From Chitinophagaceae bacterium (GTDB lineage Bacteria > Bacteroidota > Bacteroidia > Chitinophagales > Chitinophagaceae), in the NCBI GenBank assembly GCA_947463755.1, contig CANHUK010000125.1, positions 1 to 5,872 on the forward strand: 5,872 nucleotides of DNA, in the 5' to 3' direction. The position numbers and the translations under genes were made by a program. The stretch's first letter is position 1. Every line of letters begins with the position of its first letter. A model generated the notes under the pieces. The model was not told the DNA's origin and did no database searches. It saw only the letters and a list, made by a program, of their open reading frames with translations. Below, in pieces: positions 1-5,872 of this stretch.

Positions 1-1000
1 CGGCCTTCTGCCATCCCATCATGATGGAATTACGTAATACAAACTGGGTACCCCTCCTCCAGCGATTACCAAAGTTGTGATTGGCAGCCGTTCCCGTCGC
101 ATTGTTGGGTCCGACAAATGTGAAATTGCTCAACTGAGGGCGCGTGACCGGAGAAGCCGTAGAACCTGAACCGTCGTTATCGCACTCGATGCCATTGCCT
201 GCATCACCACCATCCACAAAGTCAGGCTTGCGGCAAGCGATGGCAAACTGGATCCTACCGGAATATCCAAAGTCGAAATCGAAATCATCGTCTGCCGTAG
301 CAAAGGCGATCAGATTTTTGCAACTCACGGTTCCACCAAAGAATTCGAAGGCATCATCATTGCCGAATGAAACCTGTACATTCTCGATGATCGTACCGGA
401 ACCAACACCTCCCAGTGTTAAACCATTGATCTCAGAACCGGGCTCGGCAGCGATGCCGGCAAATTCAATGCGCACATAGCGCAGAATGCCACTCTCATCA
501 TTGGGTTCCGTACCGCCATATTTACGTCCTACACCACCTTCGATGACCGGTGCGGGATCCTGGGGGCGGTTGGTGGGTGCTTTGCCTAACAAGATGATGC
601 CACCCCAGTCACCGGGAGTACGCTGACCGATGGCCTTGCCACTCGTGAAGACGATCGGGTCATTAGCACGTCCGTCGGCGATCAACTTGGCACCACGCTC
701 GATGATCAGCGCACCCTTTTCAGTGATATCGCTCACAACCACACAGCCTGGGGCGAAAGTAATGGTGTTCCCATCGGTTACGTAGACATACCCCTTCAAG
801 GTATACTTACCCTTGGGCAGATAATAACTCTTGTTCAGTATACCCTGGATGATACCACCGTTCGTGGCGGGATCCTGGGGGTCAGCAGCATTATTGCCAC
901 CGCTGCTATTGTTCGTGATGTTCTCAGTAAAATCGACCTTGATACAAGCACCCTGCGTCAACAGCACGGCAGTCATCAGGCCCAGGAAGATACGTTTCAT
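1..1000 (-). CDS. Secreted acidic beta-helix-like protein, probable lipoprotein, TBDR partner (3' end outside window)
   Basis: The open frame runs from an ATG at 1000 to the left edge, giving 333 residues without a stop; the C-terminus is missing. Residues 1-18 form a short signal peptide (K2-R3, then a hydrophobic core) ending in LLTQGA before C19, so a lipoprotein is likely, although Gln at -3 makes a loose lipobox. Residues 20-53 are a Gly/Asn/Pro-rich linker. From about residue 60 there are short beta-strand and turn repeats with many GG and GT steps, as in right-handed beta-helix proteins. Markers are DWGGIILLGKAPTN (131-144), NDDAFEFFGGT (214-224) and a DDDFDFDFG stretch (237-245). I recognise these as typical of a Bacteroidota exported-protein family often found beside TonB-dependent receptors, with no established biochemical role that I know of. 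It starts 22 bases after the TBDR stop on the same strand, so the two are almost certainly cotranscribed, and it may be the surface ligand-binding partner of that receptor. No SusD features are visible. A type IX secretion C-terminal domain cannot be excluded because the end is missing. Confidence 0.85.
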   Translation of the reverse strand, partial: MKRIFLGLMTAVLLTQGACIKVDFTENITNNSSGGNNAADPQDPATNGGIIQGILNKSYYLPKGKYTLKGYVYVTDGNTITFAPGCVVVSDITEKGALIIERGAKLIADGRANDPIVFTSGKAIGQRTPGDWGGIILLGKAPTNRPQDPAPVIEGGVGRKYGGTEPNDESGILRYVRIEFAGIAAEPGSEINGLTLGGVGSGTIIENVQVSFGNDDAFEFFGGTVSCKNLIAFATADDDFDFDFGYSGRIQFAIACRKPDFVDGGDAGNGIECDNDGSGSTASPVTRPQLSNFTFVGPNNATGTAANHNFGNRWRRGTQFVLRNSIMMGWQKA

Positions 1001-1022
1001 ACGATGGTTTTGATATTTAAAT

Positions 1023-3839
1023 TTATTTTTTTCCAAGTGACAGATCATAGCTAAAGCTGATCGTTACGGTCGTACCCGGGCGATAGGCATAGAACAAACG
1101 ATCCGTGCCATCCTGATACGATGTGGCATCATTCACATTCTCATAGTGATAAAAAGCATTGTTCAGCAGGTCGGATACATTCAACTTCAACTCTCCCTTT
1201 TTGTCAAGCACCTTGGTGGACAATTGAAGGTCGACCAGATTCCTGGGACGCTCGAATACATTGGGGAATTCGCTGTTACCTACCAATGACAGGCGCTCTC
1301 CCACGCGATTGTACAACAGGGAAGCATTGAACACGGGTGAAGTATACTGAAGACCCAGGTTCAGCAAATAGGGCGACTGTCCCTGCAGCGGACGATCAGC
1401 TTTAACTGCCTTGTTACCGGCAGACAGATCATTGAAGGTAACCTGAGAACGGATGTAAGTGTAGTTGCCGAATACGCTAAAGTTCTTCAGTTTCGGCGCA
1501 ATGAAATCAAGCCCCTTACGTACTTCAATTTCGAAACCCAGGGAACGCGCATTCAATGCATTGGAGTAGAAATATCTACGGGCATCTGCGTTACTGGCAG
1601 GATCCAGACGCAGTTCGATCGGATCCGTGAAGTCTTTGTAGAAAGCACCAAAGCTAATGGACTCTCCGGCCTTGGGATAAAATTCATAGCGTGCGTCGTA
1701 GTTCATCACCGAAGAACGACGCAATCCTGTATCACCCAATACGCCATAGTTAAGTTCATAATCGTAGAATGCGAATTCGGCGATCTCCCGAAACTCAGGA
1801 CGCGCTACGGTCCTGCTGCCCGACACCCGAAGATTGGACTTGTCTCCAACTTTGAGCATGGCATTGAGTGAAGGAAGCAGATCCCACTTTTCCGTCAGCC
1901 GAACACTGCGTCTTCCCGTTTGATTACGGGAAGTCAGTAATTGCTGGAAATTCTCTGCACGAACACCCCAGATCAGACGAAGATCACCAAACGTGTTATC
2001 CATCATGCCATAGGCAGAATTCAATACGGAGATGCCGAAATAACTGTCCACATTATTGGTGAATTCTTCCAGTACAAATCCGCTGTTGCCCATATTTTCA
2101 GACTGGAAAGCCTCTTCAACCGGTTTACGTCCGTTTGCAGCAATAAAACTATTGTAGTTGGTGACGTTGTACCTGAAGATGCGACTGCTGAAATCACGGA
2201 ACCGGGTCGTGTTGCCGCCACCCAACTTCAGTATCTGCTTGTCCTTCAGGCCCCAATTCATCGGCACGACCAACTGACCACCACCTCCGAAACTATGATC
2301 CTGTAAATCGCTGTAGAAACGACGGGTGTCATCCGGATCGATATCGAAAGGCTGTGTCGTGTTGATGGTGCGTGCATACAGCGCGGTGCGAAGATCCGGT
2401 TGGGTCTTCATGTTATAAGCGGCATTTCCATTCCAGCGCAACTTAATGCCACCCTTGCTCAACTGATGCTCGCCCTCCAGCTGAGTCGTAGCGAGTGAAC
2501 GCTGATTCAGATAAGAGGAATATAATTTAAGGTCGTTCAAACGACTGGTATTGTACCCTTCACGTACGTAATACTTGTCCTCATAGAGCTGATTGAACAG
2601 ATTCTTCCAGGAGATCTTGGTACGACCCTTCACATAACTGATATTGGCCACCCCACCCCAATTCACCTGATAAAGATTTTGACGATCCTTGTAATCAAAG
2701 ATCACGGTGCCGTCCGCTTCATGAAAACGACGGTCCACATCATAGATCAGCTGGGCCTTGCGATAGGTCAGACCCACCAGGGTACCCAGGGTACCACCAT
2801 TGGTGAAGCGATGCGTTTTCGCATAGGTCAGATTGAAATTATAAATGGGCATCGCATCTGAGGTCCGCTCACGATAAACATCCCCGCTAAACTCCCGGGT
2901 CAATGCAACCTGACGAGCCACACCGGCAGCATCCGTACCCAGGGCCCTGTATTCACGGGCACTGGAGGGGAAACTATCTGGCAGGCGACGCGTACCGTCA
3001 TCAAAACCCAGCCAGTCGTATTGATTACGGGCATTGCTGGTGAAGGGTTTAAACGTAGATCGACTATTATACCCGATACCCACACCCACGGTCAACACAT
3101 CCTTTGCAGGAATATCACGCGTGTTGACCTGCACAAGCCCGCCGGAAAATTCTCCGGTGAACTCAGGGGTTGCCGTCTTGTGGATGATGATGTTGTCAAT
3201 GAGGGCGGCCGGAAACATATCGAAAGAGAAGGCCTTACGATCCGGCTCACTGCTCGGCAGCTGCGCCGTATTCAGCATCGCGGCATTGTACCGGTCAGAA
3301 AGACCGCGAACGACCACGAACCTGTTATCCTGAATGGAGGCTCCGCTGACACGTTTCAATACCTCGCCGGTATTCTTATCCGGTGTCCGACGGATGAAAT
3401 CCGCCGCCAGACCGCTGGCCATGGAAGAACTCGTGCGCTGGAACGTGAGCAGGGCAACCGTACTCTCCTGCCGACGGGTGCTGCGGATGACGATCGATTC
3501 ACCGGTCGTTACTTTGGGCTCGAGTACAATGACCAACGGCTCATCTACCAGTGTGGCCGGATCGATCTCATCGACCGACTTGCTTTGATATCCGGTACTG
3601 GAAACAAGTACACTGTACCGTTTTCCTTTTTCCAACGTAAATGTGAATTCACCTTCAAGGTTGGCGGACACCAGCTTCTTCGTCTCCTGGATCACAATAG
3701 ATGCGCCTGGAACCGGCTCATTCTTGGTGTTAATTATCTTTCCCCTGACATTGACAGATTGAGCACTTGAGGATATGGACATGATGAGCAACAGGATCAT
3801 GCTCAATGTGAGGAGGAAGATGTTCTTTTGGAATGCCAC
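1023..3839 (-). CDS. TonB-dependent outer-membrane receptor with N-terminal carboxypeptidase-regulatory-like domain
   Basis: This is a complete 938-residue receptor that would import a ligand across the outer membrane using TonB-ExbBD energy. Residues 1-26 are a signal peptide (K5, long hydrophobic core, cleavage after SSSA). Residues 29-108 are a carboxypeptidase-regulatory-like beta-sandwich (VRGKIIN, then PGASIVI, then STGYQS). GESIVIRS (113-120) is a possible TonB box. The plug spans about 125-243, with TGEVLKRVSGASI (157-169), VVRGLSDRYN (176-185) and the closing EFSGGLVQVNTRD (230-242). The rest is the 22-strand-type beta barrel, ending near TVTISFSYDLSLGKK. The VRGLSDRYN motif resembles the receptor class best known from Xanthomonas and Caulobacter rather than SusC. 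The start is GTG: no ATG lies between the upstream in-frame stop (3897-3899) and residue 14, and starting at Met14 would remove the charged N-region of the signal peptide. It precedes the beta-helix-like protein and has its own 11-base-repeat operator. The ligand cannot be read from the sequence; the context points to a phosphorus-containing compound (inference). Confidence 0.95.
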   Translation of the reverse strand: MAFQKNIFLLTLSMILLLIMSISSSAQSVNVRGKIINTKNEPVPGASIVIQETKKLVSANLEGEFTFTLEKGKRYSVLVSSTGYQSKSVDEIDPATLVDEPLVIVLEPKVTTGESIVIRSTRRQESTVALLTFQRTSSSMASGLAADFIRRTPDKNTGEVLKRVSGASIQDNRFVVVRGLSDRYNAAMLNTAQLPSSEPDRKAFSFDMFPAALIDNIIIHKTATPEFTGEFSGGLVQVNTRDIPAKDVLTVGVGIGYNSRSTFKPFTSNARNQYDWLGFDDGTRRLPDSFPSSAREYRALGTDAAGVARQVALTREFSGDVYRERTSDAMPIYNFNLTYAKTHRFTNGGTLGTLVGLTYRKAQLIYDVDRRFHEADGTVIFDYKDRQNLYQVNWGGVANISYVKGRTKISWKNLFNQLYEDKYYVREGYNTSRLNDLKLYSSYLNQRSLATTQLEGEHQLSKGGIKLRWNGNAAYNMKTQPDLRTALYARTINTTQPFDIDPDDTRRFYSDLQDHSFGGGGQLVVPMNWGLKDKQILKLGGGNTTRFRDFSSRIFRYNVTNYNSFIAANGRKPVEEAFQSENMGNSGFVLEEFTNNVDSYFGISVLNSAYGMMDNTFGDLRLIWGVRAENFQQLLTSRNQTGRRSVRLTEKWDLLPSLNAMLKVGDKSNLRVSGSRTVARPEFREIAEFAFYDYELNYGVLGDTGLRRSSVMNYDARYEFYPKAGESISFGAFYKDFTDPIELRLDPASNADARRYFYSNALNARSLGFEIEVRKGLDFIAPKLKNFSVFGNYTYIRSQVTFNDLSAGNKAVKADRPLQGQSPYLLNLGLQYTSPVFNASLLYNRVGERLSLVGNSEFPNVFERPRNLVDLQLSTKVLDKKGELKLNVSDLLNNAFYHYENVNDATSYQDGTDRLFYAYRPGTTVTISFSYDLSLGKK

Positions 3840-3855
3840 GACGACAATGTTTCCG

Positions 3856-3863
3856 CAAAGGTC
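3856..3863 (-). promoter_or_regulatory. Probable -7 promoter element of the TBDR-lipoprotein operon
   Basis: The minus strand reads GACCTTTG, one mismatch from the Bacteroidota -7 consensus TAnnTTTG. It lies exactly 9 bases downstream of the last 11-base-period hexamer and 16 bases upstream of the GTG start, so transcription would begin around 3848-3852 with a leader of about 10 bases. There is no TTG -33 element at the usual distance; the repeat array sits there instead, as expected of an activator-dependent promoter. Alone the motif is weak; its support is the spacing shared with the porin promoter. Confidence 0.5.
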
Positions 3864-3872
3864 ATTTCGCCG

Positions 3873-3933
3873 TGTTACCCCCCCGTTACCGCATTGTTAA
3901 GCCAATATTAACTGTATGTGTCGGAATTGTTAA
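3873..3933 (-). promoter_or_regulatory. Pho-box-like operator: six hexamers in an 11-base register upstream of the TBDR
   Basis: Read 5' to 3' on the minus strand, hexamers start every 11 bases: TTAACA (3933-3928), GACACA (3922-3917, weak), TTAATA (3911-3906), TTAACA (3900-3895), GTAACG (3889-3884) and GTAACA (3878-3873). Five of the six keep the TAA core at positions 2-4. Direct repeats with 11-base spacing bind OmpR-type regulators of the PhoB/PhoP group: TTAACA-like with 5-base gaps in Bacillus, CTGTCAT with 4-base gaps in E. coli. Between porin and TBDR genes, next to a DUF47 gene, a PhoB-type regulator is the best candidate. That assignment is inference; the repeats and period are directly visible. 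Another OmpR-family regulator would leave a similar pattern. Confidence 0.7.
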
Positions 3934-3946
3934 GTCGGCTGACTTA
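3931..3946. other. Short inverted repeat after the porin gene
   Basis: TAAGTC and GACTTA form a perfect 6-base stem with a 4-base loop, starting 10 bases downstream (minus strand) of the end of the porin stop codon. There is no T-run after it in the direction of porin transcription, so it is a poor intrinsic terminator. It overlaps the most distal TTAACA hexamer (3928-3933). It might weakly attenuate readthrough from the porin gene into the TBDR, or be chance. Confidence 0.25.
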
Positions 3947-3955
3947 TCCACATAT

Positions 3956-5299
3956 CTAGAATCGATACTGGACCCGAAGCGTTAATACGTTGTCTTTCAG
4001 ATCCTCCGTGAAACCGGTCATGCTGGTCTTTTCATTGCGCACCCATTCATACCACCCCACCACTTTCATATTGTCCGTCACCTGCCGGATAAAACCTGCA
4101 CCCAGGGTAGCATATCGTACATCCGCCCCGCTCAGTCCGGAACCACTCGGTCCCCAGGCAGATGCAGACACTTTGACATTGGGGTCATAGCTGTCATATT
4201 TCACGCCCAGTTGCGTGCGAGACTCGCCGATTCGATGTAAAATCAACAGGAACATGCCGCTAAAATCGCGGACATGCGGCGAATGCAACAGCCCTGTACT
4301 TCCTGCTACCGGCCCGGCAGGGGTCTCCGATGTCGTCCGGGTGGCAGTTTGGGTACCCGACCAGTGTTCTGCCCGAAATTCTGTCAATCCGAGCCGGTGC
4401 TTCCATTGCAATTGCGCATTCACACCCCGGTAAAGACGGGGAAGACGGTCGCCGGTTTTGGTAACCATGGAGTCAACAATAAAGGACGGGACTCCATTTG
4501 CTGCACTACCCATGCGGGCGACAGCAGCAGTCCATTGACGGATCCCGCCGGCCAACAGACTGGCACCGCCGCTGATCTTGATACCCTTGGTCAACTTGAC
4601 AGGCTTGATCATCGCCTGCGTGATGAAATCCTTGTAACTATCAGTTTCCGCCGGCCCCGTTAAGCCCTGACCATTAAAAATACCGGCATCGATCTTTATA
4701 TTCTTCAGGAAGCCCTGTGCATACTGGGGCTCAAAACTCAACATCACCCCCAGATCCCGTTCCGTTTTCATCAGGATCTGCGACATCCTTCCGCGTTCCG
4801 GCGCCTCCCGGTCTCCAGAAGAAAGATTGATCTCATAGCCAAATGGTCGGGCGAACATCCCCGTCGTGAGGTGGAACATACTCCGGCTTCCCATCCAGTA
4901 CCGCCCCCAGAAGTCGCGGATGTTCACGCCCCGTTCCGTTCCATCGAACTGAAAGACGAACTGTAACTTAGGATGGTCATTGACATCAAAGTGCACGTAG
5001 TCGAATCTAATTCGCCCGCGGCGCAACATGAACCGGTTGTTCGAAAACTCCTGGAAATTCCCTCCACTGTATCCGACAGCGCCTTCAGCAGATGCCACCT
5101 GAAACTGTGGCTGGATATATCCGCTGATCCTGATGTGGTCGAATCGCTTATAGATTGATAACACCCCTTTGCCAATCTCCTTGGTCGTGTCCACCATGTC
5201 CATCAGGAACTGGGCTCCGGCATCCTTCGGAACCCAGATCATCAGGATGATGAAGAAAATAACGGCTTTACGCCGGATTCCGAACCCGGGAATGTGCAT
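3956..5299 (-). CDS. OprO/OprP-family (phosphate-selective-type) outer-membrane porin
   Basis: This encodes a 447-residue beta-barrel porin that would let anions, in this family typically phosphate or polyphosphate, cross the outer membrane. The signal peptide has R9-R10-K11, a hydrophobic core at 12-23 and cleavage after AGA (29). A short polar helical stretch (31-55) precedes the first strand (ISGYIQPQFQ, 58-67). FMLRRGRIRFDY (90-101), QFVFQFDG (113-120) and GMFARPFGYE (147-156) match the family pattern of an Arg-rich strand followed by a G-x-F-x-x-PFG-x-E turn. The protein ends LTLRVQYRF with the terminal Phe expected of a barrel-assembly signal. The ATG at 5299 is preferred over a TTG three codons upstream because that TTG lies inside the predicted -7 element and would not be transcribed. 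Length fits the family. Phosphate specificity is inferred from family, operator and the DUF47 neighbour; Bacteroidota members annotated this way are mostly untested. Confidence 0.9.
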   Translation of the reverse strand: MHIPGFGIRRKAVIFFIILMIWVPKDAGAQFLMDMVDTTKEIGKGVLSIYKRFDHIRISGYIQPQFQVASAEGAVGYSGGNFQEFSNNRFMLRRGRIRFDYVHFDVNDHPKLQFVFQFDGTERGVNIRDFWGRYWMGSRSMFHLTTGMFARPFGYEINLSSGDREAPERGRMSQILMKTERDLGVMLSFEPQYAQGFLKNIKIDAGIFNGQGLTGPAETDSYKDFITQAMIKPVKLTKGIKISGGASLLAGGIRQWTAAVARMGSAANGVPSFIVDSMVTKTGDRLPRLYRGVNAQLQWKHRLGLTEFRAEHWSGTQTATRTTSETPAGPVAGSTGLLHSPHVRDFSGMFLLILHRIGESRTQLGVKYDSYDPNVKVSASAWGPSGSGLSGADVRYATLGAGFIRQVTDNMKVVGWYEWVRNEKTSMTGFTEDLKDNVLTLRVQYRF

Positions 5300-5305
5300 A
5301 AGTAT

Positions 5306-5313
5306 CAAATATA
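5306..5313 (-). promoter_or_regulatory. -7 promoter element of the porin gene
   Basis: The minus strand reads TATATTTG, a perfect match to TAnnTTTG. It lies exactly 9 bases downstream of the TTAACA hexamer at 5323-5328, the same offset as in the TBDR promoter. Only 6 bases separate it from the porin ATG, so the transcript would have almost no leader. No TTG -33 element is seen at the usual spacing. Confidence 0.6.
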
Positions 5314-5322
5314 TACGGCCAA

Positions 5323-5339
5323 TGTTAAGTAATTATTAA
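5323..5339 (-). promoter_or_regulatory. Pho-box-like operator of the porin gene (two hexamers, 11-base period)
   Basis: The minus strand reads TTAATA (5339-5334), 5 bases, then TTAACA (5328-5323). The same hexamer pair, in the same order and with the same period, occurs upstream of the TBDR at 3911-3895. The next registers outward (5345-5350 and 5312-5317) do not match, so this is a single two-site box. It occupies the place where a -33 element would lie, as activator boxes do in PhoB-dependent promoters. The regulator is inferred. Confidence 0.65.
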
Positions 5340-5375
5340 GTGATTTCGGTCAGTCCGTACACCATGCATTCCATC

Positions 5376-5383
5376 TATTTTTG
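5376..5383 (+). promoter_or_regulatory. Probable -7 promoter element of the DUF47 gene
   Basis: TATTTTTG matches TAnnTTTG exactly and ends 15 bases before the ATG at 5399, giving a leader of about 10 bases. Neither a TTG -33 element nor an 11-base hexamer pair lies at the expected distance upstream on this strand, so the gene may be expressed independently of the porin operator. T-rich matches to this short motif arise easily by chance. Confidence 0.4.
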
Positions 5384-5398
5384 CAGAAAATCAGTAGT

Positions 5399-5872
5399 AT
5401 GGCCTCCAACTCGTTCCTAAAACTGTTCCTCCCTAAAGACAGGATCTTCTACAGCCTTTTCGAACAGGTCAGTGAAAGAGTAATGGAAATGGGAAGAGTG
5501 CTGCGCGATGTGGTGGATGAGCCGGATTATGAAAAACGTGTCGCCCTGATCAGCCGCATCGAAGATCTGGAACACGAAAACGACGAGTTGACGCACACCA
5601 TCTTCACCGAACTGGGCAGAAACTTCATCACGCCCTTCGATCGTGAAGACATACACTACCTGGCCAGCTCCCTCGATGACATCGCAGACTACATTTTCGC
5701 CTCCGCCAAAAAGATCAATTTCTATAAGATCAATCCCGTACAGGAAGGTTTCCACCGCTTCGCCGAATTGATCCATCAGGGCACCATTCAAGTCAACGAA
5801 GCGGTCAAAGAACTCCGTAACATGAAGAACCTTCGGGTGATCACCGAGGCCATGGTCAAGATCAACAGCATC
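5399..5872 (+). CDS. DUF47 / PhoU-like family protein, probable Pit phosphate-transporter accessory (3' end outside window)
   Basis: The open frame covers 158 codons from an ATG and runs off the right edge; family members are usually a little over 200 residues, so roughly three quarters is present. It starts MASNSFLKLFLPKDRIFYSLFEQ-like, the typical opening of DUF47 proteins, and is all-helical in character. IEDLEHENDELT (54-65), then FITPFDREDIHYL (76-88), then LDDIADYI (92-99) are family hallmarks; the acidic clusters (E55-D56, E58, E60, D62; D93, D94, D97) are of the kind that bind metals in PhoU-like helical bundles. There is no signal peptide or membrane segment, so it is cytoplasmic. 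DUF47 genes usually lie directly before an inorganic phosphate transporter of the PitA type and are thought to modulate it, so such a transporter is predicted just downstream. It is divergent from the porin gene across 99 bases. No Shine-Dalgarno sequence precedes the ATG. Confidence 0.9.
   Translation, partial: MASNSFLKLFLPKDRIFYSLFEQVSERVMEMGRVLRDVVDEPDYEKRVALISRIEDLEHENDELTHTIFTELGRNFITPFDREDIHYLASSLDDIADYIFASAKKINFYKINPVQEGFHRFAELIHQGTIQVNEAVKELRNMKNLRVITEAMVKINSI

Noticed and set aside
144..479. Plus-strand open frame of 111 codons opposite the lipoprotein gene
   Set aside because: The product is a Ser/Pro-rich low-complexity shadow of the minus-strand beta-helix-like coding sequence.
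552..881. A 15-base direct repeat (552-566 and 867-881) within the lipoprotein gene
   Set aside because: Both copies encode the same short PQDPA turn in loop or linker positions; two copies more than 300 bases apart in a coding region do not indicate a mobile or regulatory repeat.
1001..1022. Separate promoter for the lipoprotein gene
   Set aside because: The gap is 22 bases with no TAnnTTTG match in the correct orientation, so cotranscription with the TBDR is the simpler reading.
3021..3770. Plus-strand open frame of 249 codons inside the TBDR
   Set aside because: It lies wholly antisense to the well-supported receptor domain and plug; its translation has no recognisable domain, signal peptide or family-like pattern.
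3931..3946. Rho-independent terminator for the porin gene
   Set aside because: The stem is only 6 base pairs and no T-run follows on the minus strand, so it is listed only as an inverted repeat.
5417..5791. Minus-strand open frame of 124 codons opposite the DUF47 gene
   Set aside because: The plus strand encodes a clear DUF47 protein across the same bases; the antisense product resembles nothing and has no promoter context.

Overview
The window looks like a chromosomal segment from a Bacteroidota bacterium, probably a member of the Chitinophagaceae or a related group. The reasons are a TonB-dependent receptor (TBDR) that begins with a carboxypeptidase-regulatory-like domain, promoters of the Bacteroidota -7 type (TAnnTTTG), start codons without Shine-Dalgarno sequences, and the protein families themselves. 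The lineage is inferred from these traits, not from a marker gene.

Layout from the right end. A plus-strand gene at 5399-5872, cut by the window edge, encodes a DUF47/PhoU-like protein, the usual partner of Pit-type phosphate transporters. Divergent from it, across 99 bases, is a minus-strand OprO/OprP-type porin (3956-5299). After 116 bases come a minus-strand TBDR (1023-3839, GTG start) and, 22 bases further on, a secreted or lipid-anchored acidic beta-helix-like protein (1-1000) that runs off the left edge. There are no RNA genes, insertion sequences or CRISPR arrays.

The most notable signal is regulatory. Upstream of the TBDR is a row of hexamers close to TTAACA, six in register with an exact 11-base period (3873-3933; one is weak). 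It ends 9 bases before a near-consensus -7 element. Upstream of the porin, two hexamers (TTAATA, TTAACA) with the same 11-base period end exactly 9 bases before a perfect -7 element. The 11-base period and the position in place of the upstream promoter element match the design of PhoB/PhoP (Pho box) promoters in other phyla. With the porin and DUF47 genes beside them, the simplest reading is a phosphate-starvation regulon: the porin brings phosphate or phosphorylated compounds through the outer membrane, the DUF47 gene probably precedes a Pit transporter just outside the window, and the TBDR with its lipoprotein forms an energised uptake pair for an unidentified, probably phosphorus-containing, ligand.
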